DNA from: Codonopsis lanceolata
Taxonomy: Eukaryota; Streptophyta; Magnoliopsida; Asterales; Campanulaceae
Assembly (NCBI GenBank): GCA_013146195.2
Contig: CM028383.1
Span: forward strand, 20,917,642 to 20,981,641
Direction of reading: 5' to 3'
DNA: 64,000 nucleotides
Shown: piece after piece, positions 10,336-20,690 of the stretch
Layout of the letters: each line of letters begins with the position of its first letter
Numbering within the stretch: position 1 is the first letter of the stretch
Translations under genes and position numbers: made by a program
The notes under the pieces: generated by a model
Databases searched by the model: none
What the model was told of the DNA's origin: nothing
Seen by the model: only the letters and a program-made list of their open reading frames with translations

Positions 10336-12936
10336 TTTTGTTGTAGTGATCATAAGTATGTTTACTTAGCTAATTCGTATGTTTGAATTCAATAGCTTGT
10401 TCGATGGCATTGATTTCTATGCTCGTATGCATTCTTTTCGTTATGATATGTGTTGGGACTTTGATTGTGTATATATGTTGAAAGCATGTGTATAAGTGTT
10501 AGATGTCATTCATAACATCCTTAACATCATTTAGATGTTGATTGAATGCTTGTTGCATCGTCGATTCGATCGTTGCTTACTTCTAGTTGTTGTTCTTCGT
10601 TTGGCATGTTTGAGTGTTGTTCGGGAGTGTTCTGTTTGAGTTCTAGACCATCTTTGAGTGAGGTTTGAGCCTTGGGGACTTTGGTCTTGAGTTTGGGGTT
10701 GATTTAGGTTGAATTCTAGACCTTTCGTGCACTGGAGGGCTTGCGGTCGCAAAGGGTTTAGACCTTGCCCCCGCAAGGTGAACAGAAATTTGGGGTTGTG
10801 TCATCTGCCTAGCATGCGCTCGCATGCTATCTAGACCATGCGGCCGCATGGTGCTGGATTCCTGTTACGGGCAGTTTTGCTTTGTGACGAATTTTGTCTA
10901 TCCTAACCCCACCCAAACCCATCCTAAACCATCCTAACTATAATCCACTATATCCTAACCATCCATTTGAATTTTTAGTGGGTTAGTTGACATTTTAACT
11001 TGGGAAGACCTCAACATGCATTGGTCACACTTCCCACTCACCTTTTCAGCCTTTGGGAACCCAAATACACCACTAAGCCTCCATTTTCTGCCATTCTTTT
11101 CTAAAAAACGTGGGGAGCCTCTTGAGAGCTGAGAGGAGAGTTTTCTTAGGGTTCTTGTGAGTTCATCCATGGATTCCAAAGCTTGAGAGCTTCATTTCCA
11201 AATCCAAGCCATAGAAGTGAAGAGGAGGTTGAGGAGAACACTTCCCACCCATTGCATGTTCGTTTTTGTTGCTTGAAGTGTTGATTGTAGGTAAGTTACT
11301 ACATCTCTTTCTCTTTGTTTTTGCCTCATTGACCCTAGGGAAAACAATCTTGTGCTATTTGAGGTCAATGAGTGGACTTAGGGCTTTTTAGAGATGCCAT
11401 GTTTTGCTATATGCCTAAATGATGAATTTGGTTGGATGAACTTGTTAAAGACCATGATTATGATGTTATTCATATGTAGAGATGTATGTTAATCTATCCT
11501 ATCTTGCATGTTCAAGTATTGGAAGCATATTTGATGAAATGTCTAAAATGCGTACATGCCTAAAATGTGACTTTTGTTCTATGTTGCCTAATTAAATGTT
11601 TTATTGGGGTTTTATGGGTTTGATGACGTTAAGAACATAAACATTGATGTTAGTATGGACATAGGAGGGTATTGTGGCCAATGGCTTCTATGCCCTAATT
11701 TTTGAAAGTTTATAAATGACTCAACGGAGTCGACCATTGGGTTAGAATGACCTTAAGGAACTATATGCCTAAGTCCTACGGAAATTGGGGAAGTATTGAT
11801 AGAGGTTAAGCCTCCGAGCATTTAGAAGTTTAGGAAGAACACTTGATGATTAGAGTCTTAATATTATCTCTAATGTGTTTATGTGCTAGTTGTGATACAA
11901 ATGCATGACTAGATGATTGTAGAGTACATGCCTACTTAATTGAGCATATGAGTATGTATTACTTGTGTTTGAGTTTGAGTCCAGCTAGATTCGGTTTGTT
12001 GAGTCGTTGGCGGGACGATGTATCGTCTTCACGAATTGTGAGATTCGTGATTTTAATGAATTGTTATACCTTGTTGATAACATGATATTTAAGATTGTTA
12101 AGTATGAATACCTTGACATGATCATTAATGGGATGGTATACTATGATGATAGCATGATTTATTATTGTTGAACATGATGCCATGACAGGAAGTTATGTTT
12201 AGTAACTTACTAAGTCTTTATGACTTACTCCTATTTGTTGATTGTTTTTCCCTAGATTCGAGTCGTGCTAGCGGATCGAAGTGATTGTCGAGTTGTGTTG
12301 GTGAAGCTTTTGGAAAGATTGCTACCTTATAGTTTATCATCTTTTCTTTTGGCAAGGACGATGGGAAATGTAAAGTTATGTAATCTTTATGAAGGGTAGC
12401 AAGACTTATTATGTGTTTGATATTTGTACTTGTTAATTAGTACTTAATCTTTTGGGAGCCGCCTTGTGTTAGTCACGCCTTACGTATTCATGATGATTAT
12501 GTTTCAGTTATGTTAACCATGTAATGGTTGGTTTATTGTGTTTGTTCTCCGGCATGCTTTTAGCTGTTGAGTATGTTAGACTAGAGTTGTAGACTTAGTT
12601 TAATGTTGGGTTCCGGCTGTAACGTCGTCGATGACTTGGTATATAAATTGCTATATATTGATATTGCATGACAGGTGGTTCTGTTCTACGTGCCCAATGT
12701 TGTGTCACGTGATTTTAATTTTTGGACCGAGAGATTCATTATCACTTTGGTTGTAATTAGTTGAGCTTGTTAGCTTGGGCGCCACTGTATTTATGTTTCG
12801 CTACCGCATGTGTTAAAGTTATTGGTGTATCGTTGTTATAGCCTTGCCCATTATTTGATATTTGCTTGTATGTTGTTTGTTCCCTGGTGGCACGACCTCG
12901 GGGTCTCGTCTTGGGATCCAGGTCGGGTCGCCACAG

Positions 12937-12950
12937 TTGATATCAGAGCT
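12937..12950 (+). other. Primer binding site of the Tekay element
   Basis: TTGATATCAGAGCT begins one base after the 5' LTR. It is one substitution away from the initiator-methionine tRNA complement TGGTATCAGAGC used by most plant LTR elements. Confidence 0.85.
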
Positions 12951-13055
12951 ATGTTTATGAGTTAGCTATTCGCCGGGATAGGTTCCTTGGCTTGGGGGGG
13001 GGGTTGGTTTTGTTTGATAGTTCTATCTTAACGTCGAGTGTTTTTGTAGGTTAAG

Positions 13056-13941
13056 ATGGTGGATACTAGAGCTGGTACTAGCACCGGAGGTAGTGCAGGT
13101 AGAGGTGCCGGTAGAGGTACAGATGGTGGTAGGGAGGCCAACGAAAACCATCAACAAGAGATTCCTCCACTACGGACACCGGAGGAGCAATTTGAGGCTA
13201 TGGCTACTATGTATAGGGGTATGCTTGTTATGATGAATGAGATGAACCAAAAGGGATTTGGTAGGGTTGAACCACAACCAGGACCACGGCCAGAGCCACA
13301 ACCAGAACCACAAGTTGAGAGACCGGTATAGGATGCTAAACATCATGGGGATTTGATGCTTGAGAAGTTTGTGAAGCTGAAACCAAGACAGTTTGATGGG
13401 GAGCCGGATGCTTCAAAGGCCGAGTTATGGATTGAGCGCCTAGAGAAGATATTTGCACCTTTGAGGTGTGATGATGAGCAGAAGGTTGTTTTGGCAGTGT
13501 TTAAGCTAGAGGGTGCTGCGGAGCACTGGTGGCAAGTGCTTAGGGAAAGTTGGGACATGCTTAGGGAAAGTTGGGACATGCTTAGAGTTCCCCCACACAT
13601 GGCCTAACTTTGTTCGAGAGTTTAGAGCTTCATATGTACCGGAGGTTGTTCGGGAAAAGAGGGAAAAGGAGTTTCTTGACCTAGTGCAGGGAGGTATGTC
13701 CATATCACAATATTCGGCTAAGTTCACGGAGTTAGCTCGCTATTGCACACACTTGATTCCGGATGAAGTTAAGAGGAATCAGAAATTTGTGAAATGTTTG
13801 AGGACTGAGTATAGGAGACAGCTGTTATCTCATCAGTTCGTGGAGTACAAGAAGGCAGTTGATAGAGCCTATAAGATTGAGAGGGACATCGAGGAGCATC
13901 GTGCCATGGGTAATTCAGGTTTCTCTCAGCAGCCTAGGTAG
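13056..13941 (+). pseudogene. gag: gag of the Tekay element (broken)
   Basis: Starts at an ATG 106 bases after the primer site (MVDTRAGTS). The central part has the retrotransposon capsid pattern: KLKPRQFDGEPDASKAELWI, then AAEHWW, then SISQYSAKFTELARYCTHLI. This is the capsid-forming structural protein. Breaks: a TAG at 13329-13331; a tandem 21-base duplication at 13539-13559 and 13560-13580; a frame change just after it; and a TAG at 13939-13941. The first half is in one frame and everything from about 13590 through RNase H in another. Confidence 0.88.
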
Positions 13942-14097
13942 TCTTCTAGAGGAAGTAATGGATCGGGTAACCGAGGGAACTATAATGGGAACAATGATCG
14001 CAAGAGGGGAAATGGTAAATCTAATTATGAAGGGCATGCAAAGAATCAGTTAGGTGGTAAAGGGGCTACTGCTACACCTAGTCAGGGAGATCGTAGC

Positions 14098-15366
14098 ATG
14101 ATTGTGGTTTGCTCCTATTGTTCGAAGATGGGGCACACAAATTATAAATGTTGGAGCAAGAGTGGGGCACCGGTGGAGTGCTATTATGGAGCTGCGGGGC
14201 ACATGAAGAAGAATTGCCCTAAGTTGAAGGGTAATCAGACGGGAGGTTCGAGTCAGTCTACAGTTGGGGCGAAGAGAGATAGCGATGGGAAGGCAAAGGT
14301 GCAGGGATGTGTATTTGCTCTAGATCAGAGGGGAGTGCCTGAGTCTACGACAGTTATTGGAGGTACCATTTCTATCTTCGATAGTGAGGCTCGAGTACTT
14401 ATAGATCCAGGATCATCACATTCGTATGTTGCATCACATTTTGTTGACCGTTTGCGTGTATTGCCTCAGTCTTTGCCTTACGTGCTTGAAGTTTCTACCC
14501 CGCTTGGGGAATGTTTATTGGCTTCGGAAGTTTATAAAGCATGCGATGTACTTGTGGATGAACATGTTTTGCATGCGGATTTGGTAGTGTTGCCACTTCA
14601 TGATTTTGATGTGATATTTGGTATGGATTGGTTGTGCGCATATCATGCATTGGTTGATTGCTTTAGTAAGAGGGTTACTTTTGATTTGCTGGGTGTTCCT
14701 AAATTTATGTTCTTGGGTGATAATGCATCTAGTGGTTTGCGTGTCATTTCTGCTTTTAAGGCTAGGAGATTATTGTCACGTGGTTGCACGGGGTATCTAG
14801 CATGTGTGATTGATAAACGGGTTTCTACTTCCAATTTAGAAGATGTGCCAGTGGTGAATGAATTTCTGGATGTTTTCTCTAAGGATTTTGGGATGCCACC
14901 GGATAGGGAGATTGAATTTTGTATTGAGTTGTTGCCGGGGACTACACCGATATCGAAGGCGCCGTATAGGATGGCACCTATGGAGTTGAAGGAATTGAAG
15001 GTTCAATTACAGGAGCTTCTTGACATTGGCTTTATCAAGTCAAGTGTATCGCCTTGGGGTGCGCCGATATTGTTTGTTAGGAAGAAGGATGAAAGTCTTA
15101 GGTTGTGTATCGATTACCGGGAGTTGAATAAGATAACGATTAAGAACAAGTATCCATTGCCGCATATAGATGATTTGTTTGATCAATTGCAGGGATCGGT
15201 GGTTTATTCTAAGCTTGATTTGAGGTTCGGGTATCATCAATTGAAGGTTAGAGCCGAGGATGTTCCGAAAACCGCTTTTCGTACGAGGTATGGGCACTAT
15301 GAGTTTATGGTAGTGCCATTTGGGTTGACTAATGCGCCGACAGTATTTATGGACTTGATGAATTGA
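14098..15366 (+). pseudogene. pol: Tekay zinc knuckle, protease and first half of reverse transcriptase
   Basis: A 422-codon open segment. Residues about 4-19 hold CSYCSKMGHTNYKC, a CX2CX4HX4C nucleic-acid-binding knuckle. A second knuckle at about 28-40 (CYYGAAGHMKKNC) has lost a cysteine. Protease follows near residue 100 as LIDPGSSHSYVASHF, where the aspartic protease triad D-S/T-G has become DPG. RT begins near residue 280 with YRMAPMELKELK and continues through SPWGAPILFVRKKD, CIDYRELNKITIKNKYPLP and FGLTNAP. A TGA at 15364-15366 interrupts RT just before the YIDD-type box. Confidence 0.93.
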
Positions 15367-16401
15367 GTGTTCCATAATTTTCTTGATTGCTTTGTGGTAG
15401 TTTTCATAGACGACATTCTTGTGTATTCTAAGTCTCGGGAAGAACATGCACAACATTTGAGGATGGTGTTATCGATTCTTCGGGAGAGGCAACTTTATGC
15501 TAAGTTTAGCAAGTGTGCTTTTTGGCTAGAGGAAGTTTCATTTTTGGGACACGTTGTTTCTAGTACCGGGATAGCGGTAGATCCTTCTAAGGTAGAGGCG
15601 GTGATGAATTGGAGGAGACCGACTGCAGTTACAAAAGTTAGGAGTTTCTTGGGTTTAGCCGGGTATTATCGGATGTTCATAGAAGGATTTTCAAAGATTG
15701 TTACACCAATGACGAATTTGACCCAAAAGAAGACAGCGTTTGTTTGGAGCGATAAGTGTGAAGCAAGTTTTCAAGAGTTGAAGAAAAAGTTGACTACGGC
15801 ACCAGTTTTAGCGTTGCCTAGCGGAGGTGAGAATTTTGTGGTTTATAGTGATGCATCGAAAGAGGGATTGGGTTGTGTTCTTATGCAGAATGGTAAGGTG
15901 ATTGTTTATGCTTCGAGGAAGTTATCTCCATATGAGCATAATTATCCCACGCATGACCTTGAATTGGCAGCGGTCATATTTGCTTTGCATAAGTGGAAAC
16001 ATTATTTGTATGGGTCGAAGTTTGAGATTTTTACGGATCACAAGAGCTTGAAATATTTTTTCTCACAAAAGAAGTTGAATATGAGACAACGAAGATGGAT
16101 GGAGAAGTTGAAGGATCATGATTGTACAATAGTTTACCATCTGGGGAAGGCGAACGTGGTCGCCGATGCCTTGAGTAGGAAAGTTCATTTGTCTTGTTTG
16201 ATGATTCGGGAATGGAAAATGTTGGAGGATGTTCGTGATTGGAATCCTAGTGAGGTTAATCATGGAGTGTTATTTGCTAGTGTTCGTGCTATTCCAGTTT
16301 TATTGGAGAGGATTAAAGAGATTCAAAGGAAGGATCCGGGGTTAGTGAAGATCATTGATGGTTTGAGAAAGAATGAGACGCCGGAGTTTGCGATGAATTA
16401 A
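15367..16401 (+). pseudogene. pol: Tekay second half of reverse transcriptase and RNase H
   Basis: Continues in the same frame after one stop codon. FIDDILVYS (near residue 13) is the catalytic RT box with both aspartates intact. SFLGHVVSSTGI and LGLAGYYRMFI follow, then RNase H with VVYSDASKEGLGCVL, LSPYEHNYPTHDLELAAVIF, FTDHKSLKYFF and VVADALSRK, retaining the D-E-D acidic residues. A TAA at 16399-16401 separates it from integrase. Confidence 0.94.
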
Positions 16402-16410
16402 GATGGTATT

Positions 16411-17498
16411 TTGACTTTCAAGGGAAGAGTTTTTGTTCATTCAGTTGAGGATGTGAAGCAACTTGTGTTAGATGAAGCTCACAAGGTAAGGTATACTATC
16501 CATTCGGGGAGTACGAAGATGTATAGGGACTTGAAGAATCAGTTTTGGTGGAATGGCATGAAGCACCAAATAGAAGATTATGTGTCGAGGTGTCTAACTT
16601 GTTAACAGGTGAAGGCAGAACACCAAAGACCCGCGGGATTGTTGCAACCGTTGGATATTTCGGAGTGGAAGTGGGAGCACATTATGATGGATTTTGTTTC
16701 GGGGTTTCCACGTACGCGTAGAGGGTTTGATGTCGTTTGGGTTGTTATTGATCGGCTAATGAAGTCAGCTCATTTTATACCGATTGCGATGACTTATTCC
16801 TTGAGTCAGTTGGCAGCTTTGTATGTACAAGAGATTGTCAGACTACATGGGGTTCCAGTTAGTATTGTTTCAGACATGGATCCGAGTTTACATCGAGGTT
16901 TTGGCAAGCTTTGTAGGAAGCTATGGGGACTAAGTTGAATTTCAGTACAACTTTTCACCCTCAGACAGACGGACAGTCCGAGAGAATGATACAGATTCTT
17001 GAGGATATGTTACGGGCTTGTACGGTAGACTTTAAGGGGAGTTGGGATTCACACCTTCCATTAGCGGAGTTTGCATACAACAACAGTTACCAATCAAGTA
17101 TTGAGATGGCACCGTATGAGGCACTTTATGGACGGAAGTATAGATCTCCTATATGCTGGGATGAAGTTGGAGAAGCAAAGCAATGGGGCTTGGAGATTGT
17201 TCAACAATCGGCCGAGAGTGTGAAGCTGATTTGGGATAGATTGCTTACGGCTCAGAGTAGACAGAAAAGTTATGCGGATAATCGGAGGAGAGATTTGGAA
17301 TTTCAAGTTGGAGATTATGTGTTTCTTAAGGTATTACTGAGAAGGGGTACTAAGAGATTTGGGAAGAAAGGAAAATTATCACCGAGGTTTGTTGGACCTT
17401 TTGAGATTTTGGAACTAGTTGGAAGTTTGGCTTATAGAGTGGCTTTACCGCCGTCATTGTCGGATATTCATAATGTGTTTCACGTATCTTGCATATGA
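16411..17498 (+). pseudogene. pol: Tekay integrase (broken)
   Basis: The zinc-binding HHCC region is at 16495-16602 (HSGSTKMYRDLK, CLTC). A TAA at 16603-16605 follows. The core starts with the catalytic aspartate in HIMMDFVSGFPRTRRGFD. A frame change near 16910 falls where the second catalytic aspartate region (SIVSDMDPS) meets the third block. The rest is in another frame: FHPQTDGQSERMIQILEDML with the catalytic glutamate, then NNSYQSSIEMAPYEALYGR and the LSPRFVGPFEILE C-terminal (GPF/Y) module. A TGA closes it at 17496-17498. Confidence 0.92.
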
Positions 17499-17514
17499 AG
17501 AGATTTAATTTCAG

Positions 17515-17710
17515 CCTGATTTGTTGTATGTTGAGCAACCGGTGAAGATACTCGACACCAAGGAGCAAGTATTGAGGAACAAGACAATTCCATTGGTTAA
17601 AGTTCTTTGGACAAATCATAAGATCGAATAAGCGACTTGGGAGACCGAGTTAGAGATGCGTGAGAAGTACCCTCATTTGTTTGAAGATCACGGTAAGAAT
17701 TTAGGGGCTA
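17515..17710 (+). pseudogene. Chromodomain-like tail of the Tekay integrase
   Basis: After a TGA the frame reads LLYVEQPVKILDTKEQVLRN, then PLVKVLWTNHKIE, a TAA, then ATWETELEMREKYPHLFED. The pattern (KVLWxNH then ATWE) is that of the chromodomain-like module at the end of Tekay/Del integrases, which tethers insertion to chromatin. Two stops make it untranslatable. Confidence 0.82.
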
Positions 17711-17719
17711 AATTCCTTT

Positions 17720-17731
17720 TAGTAGGGGAGA
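17720..17731 (+). other. Polypurine tract
   Basis: AGTAGGGGAGAA directly precedes the 3' LTR, the position of plus-strand priming during reverse transcription. Confidence 0.8.
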
Positions 17732-17732
17732 A

Positions 17733-20690
17733 TGTAATACCCTATATTATTGCATGCTTGTCTTATGCTTGAATTCATACAATCATATTCATCATAAGTA
17801 TGTTTACTTAGCTAATTCGTATGTTTTAATTCAATAGCTTGTTCGCTGGCATTGATTTCTATGCTCGTATGCATTCTTTTTGTTATGATATGTGTTGGGA
17901 CTTTGATTGTGTATATATGTTGAAAGCATGTGTATAAGTGTTAGATGTCATTCATAACATCCTTAACATCATTTAGATGTTGATTGAATGCTTGTTGCAT
18001 CGTCGATTCGATCGTTGCTTACTTCTAGTTGTTGTTCTTTGTTTGGCATGTTTGAGTGTTGTTCGGGAGTGTTCTGTTTGAGTTCTAGACCATCTTTGAG
18101 TGAGGTTTGAGCCTTGGGGACTTTGGTCTTGAGTTTGGGGTTGATTTAGGTTGAATTCTAGACCTTTCGTGCACTGGAGGGCTTGCGGTCGCAAAGGGTT
18201 TAGACCTTGCCCCCGCAAGGTGAACAAAATTTGGGGTTGTGTCATCTGCCTAGCATGCGCTCGCATGCTATCTAGACCATGCGGCCGCATGGTGCTGGAT
18301 TCCTGTTACGGGCAGTTTTGCTTTGTGACGAATTTTGTCTATCCTAACCCCACCCAAACCCATCCTAAACCATTCCTAAACCATCCTAACTATAATCCAC
18401 TATATCCTAACCATCCATTTGAATTTTTAGTGGGTTAGTTGACATTTTAACTTGGGAAGACCTCAACATGCATTGGTCACACTTCCCACTCACCTTTTCA
18501 GCCTTTGGGAACCCAAATACACCACTAAGCCTCCATTTTCTGCCATTCTTTTCTGAAAAACGTGGGAGCCTCTTGAGAGCTGAGAGGAGAGTTTTCTTAG
18601 GGTTCTTGTGAGTTCATCCATGGATTCCAAAGCTTGAGAGCTTCATTTCCAAATCCAAGCCATAGAAGTGAAGAGGTGGTTGAGGAGAACACTTGCCACC
18701 CATTGCATATTCGTTTTTGTTGCTTGAAGTGCTGATTGTAGGTAAGTTACTACATCTCTTTCTCTTTGTTTTTGCCTCATTGACCCTAGGGAAAACAATC
18801 CTGTGCTATTTGAGGTCAATGAGTGCACTTATGGCTTTTTAGAGATGCCATGTTTTGCTATATGCCTAAATGATGAATTTGGTTGGATGAACTTGTTAAA
18901 GACCATGATTATGATGTTATTCATATGTAGAGATGCATGTTAATCTATCCTATCTTGCATGTTCAAGTATTGGAAGCATATTTGATGAAATGTCTAAAAT
19001 GTGTACATGCCTAAAATGTGACTATTGTTCTATGTTGCCTAATTAAATGTTTTGTTGGGGTTTTATGGGTTTGATGACCTTAAGAACATAGACATTGATG
19101 TTAGTATGGACATAGAAGGGTATTGTGGCCAATAGCTTCTATGCCCTAATTTTTGAAAGTTTATAAATGACTCAACGGATTCGACCATTGGGTTAGAATG
19201 ACCTTAAGGAACTATATGCCTAAGTCCTACGGAAATTGGGGTAGTATTGATGGAGGTTAAGCCTCCGAGCATTTAGAAGTGTACGAAGAACACTTGATGA
19301 TTAGAGTCTTAATATTATCTCTAATGTGTTTATGTGCTAGTTGTGATTCAAACGCATGACTAGATGATTGTAGAGTACATGCCTACTTAATTGAGCATAT
19401 GAGTATGTATTACTTGTGCTTGAGTTTGAGTCCAACTGGAGTCGGTTTGTTGAGTCGTTGGCGGGACGATGTATCGTCTTCACGAATTGTGGGATTCGTG
19501 ATTTCGATGGATCGCCACGCCGGGTTGCACACACCCCTCCATCGATGGCCACTGTGGGGAAGTAGTTGATCTTAGTTGTAGTATGAAAACATGACTTTGA
19601 TAACTATGGAACTTGAGCGGGAAATGTTGCGGGGACGTCGATACCACGATTTGGGTATCGAGGACACATATGAATTGCACGTGTTTTTGCAGGAGCGACG
19701 CGGCGGAAAATGGTAACGGTATCATATCTTTTTTTTTTTATATATATGAATTGACTCACGAGTGCTTATATGTGAATAACGTGCTACGTGAATATGAAAT
19801 GATATGATTTAATGAATTGTTATACCTTGTTGATAACATGATATTTAAGATTGTTAAGTATGAATACCTTGACATGATCGTTAATGAGATGTTATACTAT
19901 GATGATAGCATGATTTATTATTGTTGAGCATGATGCCATGACAGGAAGTTATGTTTAGTAACTTACTAAGTCTTTATGACTTACTCCTATCTGTTGATTG
20001 TTTTTCCCTAGATCCGAGTCGTGCTAGCGGATCGAAGTTATTGTCAAGTTGCGTTGGTGAAGCTTTTGGCAAGGTTGCTACCTTATAGTTTAGCGTCTTT
20101 TCTTTTGGCAAGGACGATGGGAAACCTAATGTTGTGTAAACTTTATGAAGGGTAGCAAGACTTATTATGTGTTTGATATTTGTACTTGTTAATTAGTACT
20201 TAATCTTTTGGAAGCCGACTTGTGTTAGTCACGCCTTGTGTATTCATGATGATTATGTTTCAGTTATGTTAACCATGTAATGGTTGGTTTATTGTGTTTG
20301 TTCTCCGGCATGCTTTTAGCCGTTGAGTATGTTAGACTAGAGTTGTAGACTTAGTTTAATGTTGGGTTCCACCTGTAACGTCGTCGATGACTTGGTATAT
20401 AAATTGCTATATATTGATATTACATGATAGGTGGTTCTGTTCTACATGCCCAATGTTGCGTCACGTGATTTTAATTTTTGGACCGAGAGATTCATTATCT
20501 CTTTGGTTGTAATTATTGAGCTTGTTAGCTCGGGCGCCACTGTATTTATGTTTCGCTTCCGCATGTGTTAAAGGTTTTGGTGTATCGCTGTTATAGCCTT
20601 GCCCATTATTCGATATTTGCTTATATGTTTTTTGGTACCTGGTGGCACGACCTCGGGGTCTCGTCTTGGGATCCGGGTCGGGTCGCCACA
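17733..20690 (+). repeat. 3' LTR of the Tekay element
   Basis: Runs TGTAATACCCTATA to GTCGCCACA, 2,958 bases. It aligns with the 5' LTR except for the CACTA insertion, an extra 306 bases at 19500-19805 and a short duplication near 18368. The 306-base block is bounded by GATTT at both ends, so it was probably lost from the 5' LTR by a microhomology deletion. Confidence 0.92.

Larger units (their letters stand above)
906..10348. mobile_element. CACTA (En/Spm-type) DNA transposon carrying captured host gene fragments (Pack-CACTA)
   Basis: The ends are inverted copies of CACTACAACAAAAAA: plus strand at 906, and TTTTTGTTGTAGTG ending at 10348. The target duplication ATC lies at 903-905 and 10349-10351; 3 bp is the CACTA standard. 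The 3' LTR of the host Tekay element reads straight through this point with one ATC (near 17790), giving the empty site. Both ends carry dense ACAACGTT-type subterminal repeats, as CACTA elements do for transposase binding. No open frame above about 100 codons and no TNP2-like or TNPA-like motif is visible, so it is non-autonomous. The interior holds exon pieces of at least five host genes, with introns and splice sites, so capture was at DNA level. Confidence 0.93.
845..12935 (+). repeat. 5' LTR of Tekay element, split by CACTA insertion
   Basis: Begins TGTAATACCCTAG and ends GTCGCCACA just before the primer site. Segment 845-905 continues at 10349, the sequence between being the CACTA element. 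Without that insertion and its 3-bp duplication the LTR is about 2.65 kb. It lacks a 306-base segment found in the 3' LTR (19500-19805). Confidence 0.9.
845..20690 (+). mobile_element. Ty3/gypsy LTR retrotransposon, Tekay (Del) chromovirus type, non-coding-competent
   Basis: Order seen: 5' LTR, primer binding site, gag, zinc knuckle, protease, reverse transcriptase, RNase H, integrase, chromodomain-like tail, polypurine tract, 3' LTR. This is the order of Ty3/gypsy elements, and the domain after integrase resembles the chromodomain of the Tekay/Del clade. The LTRs start TGTAATACCCTA and end GTCGCCACA. TCTAATT flanks both ends; five bases of it would be the usual target duplication. The two LTRs differ by only scattered substitutions (about four in 300 bases downstream of the CACTA insertion), suggesting a fairly recent insertion. 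The coding region nevertheless carries at least six in-frame stops and two frameshifts. A CACTA element sits in the 5' LTR. Confidence 0.93.

Noticed and set aside
15040..15456. 138-codon minus-strand frame opposite Tekay reverse transcriptase
   Set aside because: Shadow of the plus-strand RT, which has recognisable catalytic and structural motifs.
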